Source of the DNA: Viridibacillus arenosi
GTDB lineage: Bacteria; Bacillota; Bacilli; Bacillales_A; Planococcaceae
Length of the DNA stretch: 64,000 nt
Assembly: GCF_001955655.1 (NCBI RefSeq)
Contig: NZ_MSPW01000003.1
Coordinates: 372,001 to 436,000 of the forward strand
Reading direction: 5' to 3'
The notes beneath the pieces are model-generated. The model was not told the DNA's origin. It made no database searches and was given only the letters and a program-made list of their open reading frames with translations. Numbering within the stretch: position 1 is the first letter of the stretch; each line of letters begins with the position of its first letter. The position numbers and the translations under genes are program-made. Shown here piece by piece: positions 52,600 through 62,037 of this stretch.

Positions 52600-53187
52600 T
52601 TATAATGTGATTAGTTTTCTAGCAATGAGATGCTCACATAACGATGCTAACGGTAAGCCAACTACGTTTAAATAATCCCCCTCAATACGATCGACCAAAA
52701 AGACACCTTCAGTTTGTATGCCGTAACCACCAGCTTTATCAAAAGGATCCCCAGTTGCGACATATGCTTCTAACAATGCATCAGAAACTTTTTTAAAGAT
52801 GACTGTCGTTTTTTCAATTACTGTTGTTTCTGTTCCATCCTCTTCAATGATTGCTACAGCAGTTAAAACTTCGTGTGCTGTATTACGTAGAGTGCGAAGA
52901 TGTGCCATTGCTTCGAAATGACTCTTAGGTTTATGTAGTAATTGATTGTCTTTTGCTACGATTGTATCTGCGCCAATGACTACTTGACCTGGTGATAATT
53001 TCGCAACTGCGCGCGCTTTTAATAGTGCAACCTCTGTAACATATTGCGACACTTCTGACGCTTGTACACTCGTTTCTTCTACATCAGCAGTAACGATTTC
53101 GAATGGTATATTTAAACGGCCAAAAAGCTCCTTACGTCGTGGTGATGCAGATGCTAAAATAAATGATCTTGTTGTTTGAAATTGCAT
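52600..53187 (-). CDS. maf: Maf nucleotide pyrophosphatase
   Basis: This 195-residue Maf/YhdE-family enzyme has LASASPRRKELF (12-23) and the VIGADTIV and DPFDKAGGYGIQ motifs. It hydrolyses dTTP/UTP or modified pyrimidine nucleotides to monophosphates, a housekeeping role. The ATG at 53185-53187 has GAGGAGTGAGG upstream; the GTG three codons earlier lies in that ribosome site. In Bacillus maf is next to radC and mreBCD; here it is isolated. Confidence 0.92.
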   Translation of the reverse strand: MQFQTTRSFILASASPRRKELFGRLNIPFEIVTADVEETSVQASEVSQYVTEVALLKARAVAKLSPGQVVIGADTIVAKDNQLLHKPKSHFEAMAHLRTLRNTAHEVLTAVAIIEEDGTETTVIEKTTVIFKKVSDALLEAYVATGDPFDKAGGYGIQTEGVFLVDRIEGDYLNVVGLPLASLCEHLIARKLITL

Positions 53188-53237
53188 AGTCCTCACTCCT
53201 CATTTGTATCATACAAAAGATGACGGTATTTGCAAAA

Positions 53238-53378
53238 TTAAATCCTATTAGCTTTGAAGTAGTCCTCTCTAATTTTATTCTTCTCCTTAAAAACTGAGTG
53301 AAATTCGTTCAGAGTAATCATTTCTATTGACTTTTCTTCAATAAAAGATGGTAGTTTTACTGGATTCCTGGTTGATTC
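53238..53378 (-). pseudogene. Coding-like fragment without start
   Basis: The minus-strand frame between stops reads ESTRNPVKLPSFIEEKSIEM followed by ITLNEFHSVFKEKNKIREDY and FKANRI. It has no ribosome site. It may be the C-terminal relic of a gene associated with the neighbouring restriction locus. Unidentified. Confidence 0.25.
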
Positions 53379-53456
53379 TTAATACTTCTAAGAATTTTTA
53401 TAGAAATACCATTTCTAGCTTAATGCCAAATTAAAATGAAAATTGTATTTAAGCTC

Positions 53457-53496
53457 AGAAAAAAACTGCACCTACAATCATTAAGATTGAGATGCA
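53457..53496 (-). terminator. Terminator of the restriction-modification locus
   Basis: On the minus strand CTGCATCTCAATC pairs with GATTGTAGGTGCAG (few mismatches), followed by seven T residues. It lies right after the methylase stop. Confidence 0.75.
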
Positions 53497-53503
53497 GCAT
53501 ACG

Positions 53504-54754
53504 TCATAACATTAACATTATTTGTTCTGAAGTAATATGCTCATTTACTTCAATATCTAAAATTGTTAATCCCATCTGTTTAATAAGATCAACTACTAAT
53601 GCATTCCCCATACAGAAGTAACGCATACGTTCCGGCATTCCTGCGGTCCAGTTGTCTGGGAATGAGTTTAATCTTTCGCACTCAATAGGTGTTAAGAAAC
53701 GTTTTCGTCCATCAATCTCAACTATGTGTGTACTACGGTTAACTGAAGCTTCACTTGTTAACATTGTACGGCCTGGCCCATTTAAATCATCAGTTGGAGA
53801 CATACCACCTTCAGAGAAAATGTATTTATGACCTTCTGCTGATGTACGCTCAATTTTTTTCGGTCCTCGTAAATATGTGAACTTTTCAACTTGAGCAGGT
53901 GTTAGATAGTACTTTTCATCTACTGTAACTTCTTCTACTAAAATATCTTTTAGTGGAATGAATTTTTCGTTTTCTACAATTGTTTGTGCTGTATAGACAT
54001 TCCCATTCACCATCACTCCTGCTGTATGGAAAGAAAAAGAAAACTCGTCCGAAATTTCCACAATATCTTCAGGTAAAGTTACTGTACTAATACGTTCTTT
54101 ATAAGGTTCTTGTTTTACAGAGAAAGTATTAGCAAAAAATCCTTCTTTAAATACAATATCATGTGAATTATAATCAAGTTGTTTTTCCGCAAAATCAAGT
54201 GTATTTTTATATGCGAAAATAAAGACACGACGACGTTTTTGTGCACATCCGTATTCAGCTGCATTCACTACTCGCCATTCCACAATATAGTTTAAATCAC
54301 GGAATGTCGCTAGCATAATTGCAAAATCACGCCCACGTTGCTTTGACGGTGATTTCAATAAACGATCGACATTTTCCAAAAGTACATATTTAGGATGTGA
54401 GTTTTCAAGAACTCGTTTAATCTCCCAGAACAATACGCCTTTTTTGCCTTCAAGTCCTTTTTCATTTGATAAAGTTCGAGCTACGGAGTAATCTTGGCAA
54501 GGAAAACCGCCTACTAATAAATCTATGTTTAACTTTTGGAATACTTCATCAGGAACTGTCGTAATATCTTCATTACTATGAATTCCACTATTGAAGTTTC
54601 GAGTATAACAATCATATGCATCTTGCGTTTTGCGCGATGGCTCCCATTGGTTTGCCCAAACTGTTTTAAAAACATCTGAGTTCGCTTTTTCCAAACCTAA
54701 TCGAAATCCACCCACGCCCGCAAATAACTCGACTACATTTAGAGCATTTTTCAT
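53504..54754 (-). CDS. C5-cytosine DNA methyltransferase (M.Sau3AI-like)
   Basis: This 416-residue m5C methylase has motif I ELFAGVGGFRLG, motif IV with catalytic C86 (GGFPCQDYS), motif VI ENVDRLL, motif VIII QKRRRVFIFAY and motif X GNALVVDLI. The string QWEPSRKTQDAYDCY and the adjacent Sau3AI-like nuclease point to GATm5C modification. It has its own promoter (TTGACT-18-TATAAT) and ribosome site GAAAGGATG. It protects the host from the nuclease encoded upstream. Confidence 0.92.
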   Translation of the reverse strand: MKNALNVVELFAGVGGFRLGLEKANSDVFKTVWANQWEPSRKTQDAYDCYTRNFNSGIHSNEDITTVPDEVFQKLNIDLLVGGFPCQDYSVARTLSNEKGLEGKKGVLFWEIKRVLENSHPKYVLLENVDRLLKSPSKQRGRDFAIMLATFRDLNYIVEWRVVNAAEYGCAQKRRRVFIFAYKNTLDFAEKQLDYNSHDIVFKEGFFANTFSVKQEPYKERISTVTLPEDIVEISDEFSFSFHTAGVMVNGNVYTAQTIVENEKFIPLKDILVEEVTVDEKYYLTPAQVEKFTYLRGPKKIERTSAEGHKYIFSEGGMSPTDDLNGPGRTMLTSEASVNRSTHIVEIDGRKRFLTPIECERLNSFPDNWTAGMPERMRYFCMGNALVVDLIKQMGLTILDIEVNEHITSEQIMLML

Positions 54755-54783
54755 ATAGCGAACATCCTTTCTTATCTTTCTTT

Positions 54784-54813
54784 ATTATAATGAAAAAGAG
54801 TACCTTAAGTCAA
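54784..54813 (-). promoter_or_regulatory. Near-consensus SigA promoter of the methylase gene
   Basis: TTGACT, 18 bases, TATAAT on the minus strand, about 30 bases before the methylase ATG. It lets the methylase be made independently of the nuclease. Confidence 0.7.
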
Positions 54814-54966
54814 GATCAAAACTAATAATACTGCCATATTAATAATATCAAATTAGGCGGAAACAGGACTAAGTACCTATAATTAATACTGTTCCAGCTA
54901 ATATATTTTAATTTTTTTCAAATTAGGTTCCAATACCCTTAACTTTAAGTCATAATTTCATATAAA

Positions 54967-56097
54967 TCACTTAACTTCTTCAAATTGTAATTTTTTTAAT
55001 TGTTTATTGTAACTATATTTCAACAACTTCAAATTAAACCACTCACTTGTTTTAGGAGGTCTTCTTCCTTTTGTAAAAACTCTTCTACCAATTAGCTTTT
55101 TTAATTCTATTACATCTACAGGAAAATCTCTTGCAACAACAAAAGCTTCTATCATATCATAATCCCCGAAAGTATATTCCTGATTGACCCAGTCAACATA
55201 TTTCATAATTTGATGAATAACATCAACTGTTGCACTATCTTTTTTTATTTCAATTACTAAATATTTTGATACAGTGTGAAAGTTCGGAATGAATTTATAA
55301 CCGAAAACGTCCATTTTATCCATATAGTCTACAGGTTTAAATGGAGAAGCTACCACTTGGTGTGAAAGGTAATCCCAATGACCAAATTCTCCATTTGGGT
55401 TGTTTTTTATGTAGGAGATAATTCCAGCTTCTATTGCCATTTCATGCTTTATAAAGGCTTCGCTAGATGCAAGTTCTAATATGTTTTCAGATGTTACCTT
55501 ATATCTTTCACTATGTAACGCTCTTACTCTATCATGTAGAAGTATGGATGTATCGAAGATATTTTCTTGATCGAACATTTTTGATTCATTCGTTTTTAAT
55601 ATGACATCCAATAATGCCTTATTTTCAATGTCATCAATTTTAATAAATGAAAGTTTCCATAAAACTCTAAGCATTTTAAAAGATTGCGGATTAGATTCTA
55701 AAACGTCATCCATATCAATACCTTGTTTATAAAAATGAGGAGCCCCTTCAAAAGTACAGATAAAGCGATTCCCTAAATTAAATTCAGTTTTATTCAAAAT
55801 CATTTGATCCTGTAAATCTTGAAATTTTTTACTTTGAGGAATATCCGCATCTGGAAAGTTTAATAATTTACAGTCTCCTTCTATATTTTTCAATTTACCT
55901 ACACCGTATATTTTTCTTTTAATAAAGAAATAAACGTTATCTCCCTCTGACATTGAAAGATAATCTGCAAATGTCCCCTCATGATGTTTGCTCCAAACAT
56001 CCTTACTAGGAATATTTAGATTTGTACTATAAATTCCATTATTAATTATTTCTGATAATGAATCAAAACTATCTAACGTAAAAATATATCCTGCCAT
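54967..56097 (-). CDS. Putative PD-(D/E)XK nuclease with EVE/PUA-like N-terminus, within the RM locus
   Basis: This 376-residue protein is unfamiliar. Residues 1-75 look like an EVE/PUA-type domain (GTFADYLSMSEGDNVYFFIK, IYGVGKL), a fold that recognises modified bases. The C-terminal half has a PD-(D/E)XK pattern: E219, D263 in KMDVFGYKFIPNF, E283-x-K285 in LVIEIKKD and Q296 in VIHQIMKYVDWV, as in NucS-type nucleases. It starts 8 bases after the Sau3AI-like gene, and its ribosome site AAGGAG lies in that gene's last codons, so it is made together with it. It may target DNA with a given modification or assist restriction. Function unproven. Confidence 0.7.
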   Translation of the reverse strand: MAGYIFTLDSFDSLSEIINNGIYSTNLNIPSKDVWSKHHEGTFADYLSMSEGDNVYFFIKRKIYGVGKLKNIEGDCKLLNFPDADIPQSKKFQDLQDQMILNKTEFNLGNRFICTFEGAPHFYKQGIDMDDVLESNPQSFKMLRVLWKLSFIKIDDIENKALLDVILKTNESKMFDQENIFDTSILLHDRVRALHSERYKVTSENILELASSEAFIKHEMAIEAGIISYIKNNPNGEFGHWDYLSHQVVASPFKPVDYMDKMDVFGYKFIPNFHTVSKYLVIEIKKDSATVDVIHQIMKYVDWVNQEYTFGDYDMIEAFVVARDFPVDVIELKKLIGRRVFTKGRRPPKTSEWFNLKLLKYSYNKQLKKLQFEEVK

Positions 56098-56105
56098 TAT
56101 TACAC

Positions 56106-57458
56106 CTACTCCTTAACTATTTCAGCAACATAGCCTGCATTCAACCAATAACATTGCTTCGTTATCCATTGCCCATCAGGTAGTTGAATTTTATCGTTTC
56201 CATCTGCTCCTTTAGGTCGAACGTGCAATACACCATTATGATTTGTTTTAGGAAAGTTATTTTCAATCCCTTTTTTCGTTTTAGTTAATACGACACCTTC
56301 ATTTAACACACGGCGGATTTCCGTCCAATAATTAAAGAGTTCAACTTCAATTGTTTCCATTGGCATATGCCAAAGTTTAATACCTTTAAAGCGCAAAATA
56401 TTTTCTTTATCAAACTGAAATACTACAAATAGTAACTGCATTTCGAGAAAATAGTTTCGAATGTAACTATCTTCCCATTCTTCTTCAAGAATTTCATGAA
56501 AATCGATGTTTTTAAATGACATGCTTTGTTGTGGTCTACCATTTTGTTGCAAGCGAACTGTCTTAAACTGAATATTTGCCTTTGCAAATTCTGCAACTTT
56601 ATCTAGTTTAGTTCCCTTTACTCCTAATAAAGCACTTATTAAATTCGCAACAGATGATCGATTACTAGGATTAATTTTAACTTGTAATTGATCAGCAACT
56701 TCATAGAAAGTCATACCGATATATGGAGCAAATTTTTCTTTTAACAGCTGTTCTATTGTTTTTTCTTTCAATTCATTTTTAGAAGAAAAATACGTTAATG
56801 TTTCTTTGGATATGTATTCCCGAACAATAGATGTCATATATGAACTTTTCAGTGAAAACGCTCGCTGCATAGCAAGCTCATCTGAAAAAGGCTGTTTACG
56901 TAAAGAATTTTTATTGGCTCCTTTTGTACAAGCCCCTAAATATAGCGTATCTCCTTCAGAAAGTAAGTGAGCTTTTCCTTGGCGAATCTTATCGGCGATA
57001 AACTCCCAGTCTTTTTTGATGATAATTAAATCTTCTTCAGGGAATTCATAAAGAATTGCTTCAATAATTTTATATTCACCACGTTCTAGTTCTTTTTTCC
57101 ATTCATAAAACATTAACAACATTTTTTGATTTTTCTTCCAAAAACTTGATGTTTCAAATGTATAATTTACTTCTTCTATATAGTTAATAATATTTAAAAC
57201 GAGACGTTCCTTAGCTGAAAGGCTTTTATCTTTGTTTTGTTTAAAAGGTGTTACTTTAAGCTCTACACCAAGTTCAGCAAAATCCGCTTCTGCTTTACTA
57301 TTGATTTCATATTCAAAATAGCTTTCTTCTATTATATTACCTAATGCACCTGTGGCTCCTTTTTTTAATAAACGACCTTTTTTGTCGATTTCTCTAAAGG
57401 TAAGACCGCGGGCTTGTTGAGCTTTAATTTCTAGTTCTTCAATACTCTTATATTCCAT
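56106..57458 (-). CDS. Sau3AI-like type II restriction endonuclease (MutH family)
   Basis: This 450-residue nuclease has the MutH/Sau3AI active site D59...E66-L-K68, the exact spacing of MutH (D70, E77, K79), inside ADFAELGVELKVTPF. The KGATGALGNIIEESYF stretch before it is typical. The C-terminal half is the second, non-catalytic lobe found in Sau3AI, which contacts another site. It should cut GATC. GAGGACATAGTA precedes the ATG. It is the first gene of the leftward locus. Methylation by the cognate C5-methylase blocks it. Confidence 0.88.
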   Translation of the reverse strand: MEYKSIEELEIKAQQARGLTFREIDKKGRLLKKGATGALGNIIEESYFEYEINSKAEADFAELGVELKVTPFKQNKDKSLSAKERLVLNIINYIEEVNYTFETSSFWKKNQKMLLMFYEWKKELERGEYKIIEAILYEFPEEDLIIIKKDWEFIADKIRQGKAHLLSEGDTLYLGACTKGANKNSLRKQPFSDELAMQRAFSLKSSYMTSIVREYISKETLTYFSSKNELKEKTIEQLLKEKFAPYIGMTFYEVADQLQVKINPSNRSSVANLISALLGVKGTKLDKVAEFAKANIQFKTVRLQQNGRPQQSMSFKNIDFHEILEEEWEDSYIRNYFLEMQLLFVVFQFDKENILRFKGIKLWHMPMETIEVELFNYWTEIRRVLNEGVVLTKTKKGIENNFPKTNHNGVLHVRPKGADGNDKIQLPDGQWITKQCYWLNAGYVAEIVKE

Positions 57459-57834
57459 TACTATGTCCTCTTTTCAGATAAATATCTTGTTACTCCACTT
57501 CCCATTAATCCTATTATTCACAATAAGTGGTTGATGATTCATACCTTTTCAATCATGAAACGTACTGTTTTCTATGTACAAAATATGCTTATTTATAGTA
57601 ACTAGTTACTCCATTAAAGCTTTAAAAGAGCTAACTTGTTTTTATACTACTTAAATATCACCCTAAATGTTATTACATAGGTATATATTAACACATAATT
57701 GATAAGAGGATAATCATGTGAAAATCCAGGAATCAGTTTATTTGTTGTATTGAAAAGTTTAGAACTACCAAAATTATTCTAAAACAAGAAAAAAATGCCC
57801 ACTGCATCTAAATGTGCCGTGAGCATTTCCTATA
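57459..57834. other. Intergenic region between RM locus and purine permease
   Basis: Apart from the permease terminator at 57788-57827, no gene is seen. It should contain the nuclease promoter; no clear consensus stands out. Confidence 0.4.
57788..57827 (-). terminator. Terminator of the NCS2 permease gene
   Basis: AATGCTCACGGCA and TGCAGTGGGCATT on the minus strand pair with two mismatches, followed by a T-run. Confidence 0.75.
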
Positions 57835-59136
57835 TTAGTGAGGTAAGAATAGTAATTGGAATGCAAATAGAATAGCAAAAACATAAAGCATTGGATGTAC
57901 TTCTTTCGCTTCACCTTTAACAATTTTCAAAACTGGGTAAGTGATAAAACCAAAAGCAATCCCTGTTGATATGCTTGAAGTTAACGGCATAATTAAAATG
58001 ATTAAGAATGCTGGGAACGCTTCTTCAAATTTACTCCATTCAATATCTTTTACAGATCCAATCATTAATGTACCAACAATGATTAAAGTTGGAGAAGTAA
58101 TAGCAGCAACACCAGAAACAGCGCCCACTAATGGACCAAAGAATGAAGCAACGATGAATAGAATAGCAACAGTTAAACTAGTTAAACCTGTACGACCACC
58201 AGCAGCAACACCAGATGAAGATTCAACAAACGCTGTTGTTGGACTTGTACCAAACATAGAACCCACAGTTGTGGCAACTGAGTCAGCTAATAACGCCTGT
58301 CGTGCACGAGGTAATTTATCGCCCTTCATCAAACCTGCTTGCTTTGCGACACCAACCATTGTACCTGTTGTATCAAAGAGTGTAACTAAAATGAATGAGA
58401 ATACAACGCCATATAATCCAAATGAAAAGACTTGGCTAAATGCTTCAATTGGATTCCAGATTAAAATTCCTTCTGGTAAATGAGGAAGAGCTAACACTTT
58501 TTCAATATGTAATTGATTAGTTAGCACTGCTACAATACCAGTAACAATCATACCGATAAATAATGCACCTTTTACATTACGTACCATTAAAATAACAGTG
58601 ATGAATAAACCAAACAACGTTAAGAGTACACCAGGAGAAGTTAAATCACCTAGCATCACTAAGTTACTATCACTTGCGACAACCACTTTGGCCATACGTA
58701 AGCCAAGGAATGCGATAAATAAACCAATCCCTGCAGTAATTGCATGTTTTAAATTTTGCGGGATCGTCGTTATTAGTTTTTCACGTAATGGAGTCAGAGA
58801 TAAAAGAATGAAAATTATCCCTGCCACGAAAACAGCAGCAAAAGCCGTTAAATAATCAATTTTACCATCAGAGGATAATACGACCGCATAAGTGAAATAT
58901 GCATTCAACCCCATACCAGGAGCAATTGCGATTGGATAATTCGCACAAAGTGCCATCCATAATGTACCTATTACAGCTGAAATAATAGTTGCCATAAATA
59001 CTTGATCAAGTGGTACACCTGCATCCGATAATATTATCGGGTTTACAACAACGATATATATCATAGTAAGGAATGTAGTCATTCCTGCAATAAGTTCAGT
59101 CTTAACATTCGTACCATGTTCTTTTAAATGAAACAT
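57835..59136 (-). CDS. NCS2-family purine permease (PbuG/AzgA-like)
   Basis: This 433-residue transporter has about 13-14 membrane helices and AzgA-type motifs: FLTMIYIVVVNPIILSDAGV near the start, GMGLNAYFTYAV and TSPTTAFVESSSGVAAGGRT. The group imports hypoxanthine, guanine or adenine with protons. AAGGAGG precedes the ATG. In Bacillus pbuG has a purine riboswitch; I found no such fold here. Monocistronic. Confidence 0.92.
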   Translation of the reverse strand: MFHLKEHGTNVKTELIAGMTTFLTMIYIVVVNPIILSDAGVPLDQVFMATIISAVIGTLWMALCANYPIAIAPGMGLNAYFTYAVVLSSDGKIDYLTAFAAVFVAGIIFILLSLTPLREKLITTIPQNLKHAITAGIGLFIAFLGLRMAKVVVASDSNLVMLGDLTSPGVLLTLFGLFITVILMVRNVKGALFIGMIVTGIVAVLTNQLHIEKVLALPHLPEGILIWNPIEAFSQVFSFGLYGVVFSFILVTLFDTTGTMVGVAKQAGLMKGDKLPRARQALLADSVATTVGSMFGTSPTTAFVESSSGVAAGGRTGLTSLTVAILFIVASFFGPLVGAVSGVAAITSPTLIIVGTLMIGSVKDIEWSKFEEAFPAFLIILIMPLTSSISTGIAFGFITYPVLKIVKGEAKEVHPMLYVFAILFAFQLLFLPH

Positions 59137-59383
59137 TAATATTCCTCCTTCTTAAACACGAACATTTTTTGCAACATTAAATATAATATTCGCTTATGAG
59201 GCGAAATGCAACCCCTTTTCTCAAAGTCATTATTCTCTAAATGTTTTGATTATATTTATATAATTTGCTATTCCAATGATTTTCTTATTATGCAATATAT
59301 CTATAGAATAAATTCTTTAATGATAGGAATTAATTCTAGTTTTCGACAAAAAATCAAGAATCCCAATATTCAAATATTTGAGC

Positions 59384-59416
59384 GCAAAAAAACAGACACT
59401 GCTAAGAGTGTCTGTT
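59384..59416 (-). terminator. Terminator of the P-type ATPase gene
   Basis: AACAGACACT and AGTGTCTGTT form a 10-bp perfect stem followed on the minus strand by seven T residues. Confidence 0.85.
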
Positions 59417-59430
59417 GAATCTTTATGATA

Positions 59431-62037
59431 TTATTTATTTCTCACGAACAAAAGCTTATACCACTGATTCACTAAAAACGGCATAATAGACAAGCTATAA
59501 ATAATACCTAATTGTACCCCACTTAGTTTTGCAACTTCAAATACACCCGTAAGTGATGGAACAAATAGTACTAAATGTAAACTTATAAATCCGATTAAAA
59601 ATGCTAGCCAAGTATATTTATTCGAGAATATACCGATTGTGAAGATCGATTCTTTTGACCTCGAGTTGAAGCCATGTACTAACCTTGACAAACATAATGT
59701 TGTAAATGCCATTGTGCTTGCTGTTAGGGTATCTCCCGTTGACAATCCCATTTGAAAAGCAATGATGGTTGAAATACCAATTAATAATCCTTCGAGCACC
59801 ACTTGAGTAGTAAATTTTTTATTTAATAATGGAGTGTTAATATTTCTAGGCTTGTCCTTCATTGTTTTCTTATTATGTGGCTCTAAACCTATTGCAATAG
59901 CTGGTAAACTATCTGTAAGTAAGTTGATAAATAACAGATGAACAGGGGCAAATGGAACTGGTAAACCTAATACTGTTGCATATAAAACAACAAAAATAGC
60001 ACCTGCATTACCCGACAATAAGAATAGAATGGCGTTTTTTATATTGGTATACATGCTTCTACCATTAGAAATAGCCTTGACAATCGTTGAAAAATTATCA
60101 TCCGTTAAAATCATAGAGGATGCATCTTTTGCTACTTCGGTACCGGTTATCCCCATCGCTACACCGATATCTGCTTGTTTTAGGGCAGGGCCATCATTGA
60201 CTCCATCTCCCGTCATCGCAACGACATTCCCTTTCTCCTGCCAAGCTTTAACGATACGTATCTTATGCTCTGGTGTTACTCGGGCGTAGACAGAAATATC
60301 TGGAACTTTTTCTTGTAGTTGTTGATCAGTTAACTCTTCAATTTCATATCCTTCAATCGCTTCTGAAGGATCATTTAAAATACCAATTTGTTTGGCAATA
60401 GCTGTTGCTGTTATTTTATGATCCCCTGTAATCATAACTGGTTTAATACCAGCCTTTATACAGTTTTCTACCGCCTCTTTTGACTCTTCTCTAGGAGGAT
60501 CCATCATCGCCACTAATCCTAAAAAGGTTAAATCATTTTCGACTGAGGCATGAATCGTTTGATTTTTTCTAATTTCTTTGTAAGCAATCGCTAGTACCCG
60601 TAAACCATTCATGGAAAAGGAACGATTTACTTCTTCTATTTTTTTACGATGTGCTGCAGTAATATCAATGATGCCTTGAGATGTTTTGATCTTCACAATT
60701 TTAGCTAGAAGAACATCTAATGCTCCCTTGGTAATCAAGACATTTTGTTGATTAATATGATTCACTGTACTCATAAGCTTTCTGTCTGAATCAAAAGGGA
60801 TTTCCGCCGTTCTTGGAAATTTATCTCTTACGATTAATTCGTCAAGATTGTATTGCTTCCCTAATTTTACTAGTGCAATTTCAGTAGGGTCTCCAATTTC
60901 TTTTTGATCTCTCTCCAAGGCATTATTACATAAGATCGCCTTTAAGATAAGATCCTTCTCGATTTCATTCTCTGTATGGAGTTGATTATGTGAAATAACT
61001 TTTTGATCAACATATACTTGTTGAACAATCATTTTATTTTGAGTGAGGGTTCCCGTTTTGTCTGAACAAATAACAGAAACACTACCTAGACTTTCAACTG
61101 CATATAACTTGCGTATAATGGCATTTTCCTTTGCCATTTTTTGTGTCCCAAAAGCCAACACAATAGTAACAATTGAACTTAATGCCTCTGGTATTGCAGC
61201 AACTGCAAGTGAAACAGCAAACATAAAAGATTCCACTATTTCACGGCCTCTAAAAAGATCGATAGTGAAAATAGCTAAACAGATTAGCGTAATACCTAAT
61301 GCTAATTTTTCTCCAAATTGATCTAGACTTACTTGTAGAGGTGTTTTCTTCTCCTTTGCAGTATCTAGTAAATTGGCAATTTTCCCGATTTCTGTTTCCA
61401 TTCCAATAGCTGTAACAATTACAATACCACGTCCATTAGTGACAAAGCTCCCAGTGAAAACCATATTTTTTTTATCACCAATAGTAATTTGATCATCTAC
61501 AATGGGTACTGTGCTTTTCTCTACAGCCAACGATTCCCCTGTCAGCGAGCTTTCATTTATACGAAGATTATAGTTTTCTAATAATCTCCCGTCAGCACTT
61601 ACATAGTCACCGGCTTCCAAATAGAGAAGATCACCAACCACAATATCTTCTGAATAAATTTCAACAATCTGATTATCTCTCATCACTTTTGCAACTGGAG
61701 AAGTCAGTTCTTTCAGATTGTCCAAAGACTTTTCTGCCTTCGCATGCTGTACAGTGCCCAGGATTGCGTTTAAAATAACTACAATCAAAATCACAATAGT
61801 ACTTCCTACTTCACCTAATAGATATGAAATGAAAGCGGCAATCATTAAAATAATGACTAATAAATCTTTAAACTGTCCGAAGAAAACGGCAATTGCGCTT
61901 GTTCTTTTTCCTGCCACCAATTCATTATAGCCGTATTCTTCTTGTCTCTTTTCGACGTCATAATCACTTAACCCTTGTTTTGTTACGTCCAACATATCCA
62001 TGACTTCAGTTGATGTTTGTTGATGATATTCTGACAT
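59431..62037 (-). CDS. P-type Ca2+-transporting ATPase (PMCA/SERCA type)
   Basis: This 868-residue P2-type ATPase has the phosphorylation motif CSDKTGTLTQN (Asp near 325), the TGES actuator loop (NESSLTGESLAV), MITGDHKITATAIA and the hinge MTGDGVNDGPALK. Membrane segments hold VAAIPEALSSIV (PEAL), the Ca2+-pump signature, and the C-terminal LLFINLLTDSLPAIAIGLEP. It probably exports Ca2+ (related to YloB). I chose the ATG at 62035-62037, with GGAAGGTG six bases upstream; the GTG three codons earlier is part of that site. Confidence 0.9.
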   Translation of the reverse strand: MSEYHQQTSTEVMDMLDVTKQGLSDYDVEKRQEEYGYNELVAGKRTSAIAVFFGQFKDLLVIILMIAAFISYLLGEVGSTIVILIVVILNAILGTVQHAKAEKSLDNLKELTSPVAKVMRDNQIVEIYSEDIVVGDLLYLEAGDYVSADGRLLENYNLRINESSLTGESLAVEKSTVPIVDDQITIGDKKNMVFTGSFVTNGRGIVIVTAIGMETEIGKIANLLDTAKEKKTPLQVSLDQFGEKLALGITLICLAIFTIDLFRGREIVESFMFAVSLAVAAIPEALSSIVTIVLAFGTQKMAKENAIIRKLYAVESLGSVSVICSDKTGTLTQNKMIVQQVYVDQKVISHNQLHTENEIEKDLILKAILCNNALERDQKEIGDPTEIALVKLGKQYNLDELIVRDKFPRTAEIPFDSDRKLMSTVNHINQQNVLITKGALDVLLAKIVKIKTSQGIIDITAAHRKKIEEVNRSFSMNGLRVLAIAYKEIRKNQTIHASVENDLTFLGLVAMMDPPREESKEAVENCIKAGIKPVMITGDHKITATAIAKQIGILNDPSEAIEGYEIEELTDQQLQEKVPDISVYARVTPEHKIRIVKAWQEKGNVVAMTGDGVNDGPALKQADIGVAMGITGTEVAKDASSMILTDDNFSTIVKAISNGRSMYTNIKNAILFLLSGNAGAIFVVLYATVLGLPVPFAPVHLLFINLLTDSLPAIAIGLEPHNKKTMKDKPRNINTPLLNKKFTTQVVLEGLLIGISTIIAFQMGLSTGDTLTASTMAFTTLCLSRLVHGFNSRSKESIFTIGIFSNKYTWLAFLIGFISLHLVLFVPSLTGVFEVAKLSGVQLGIIYSLSIMPFLVNQWYKLLFVRNK

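Noticed and set aside
57941-58483. 180-codon open frame antisense to the NCS2 permease gene
   Set aside because: It mirrors the codon pattern of the permease, has no ribosome site and an unnatural composition; it is a shadow frame.
59137-59430. Purine riboswitch before the NCS2 permease
   Set aside because: I looked for the three-helix purine aptamer with its conserved core and found no convincing match.
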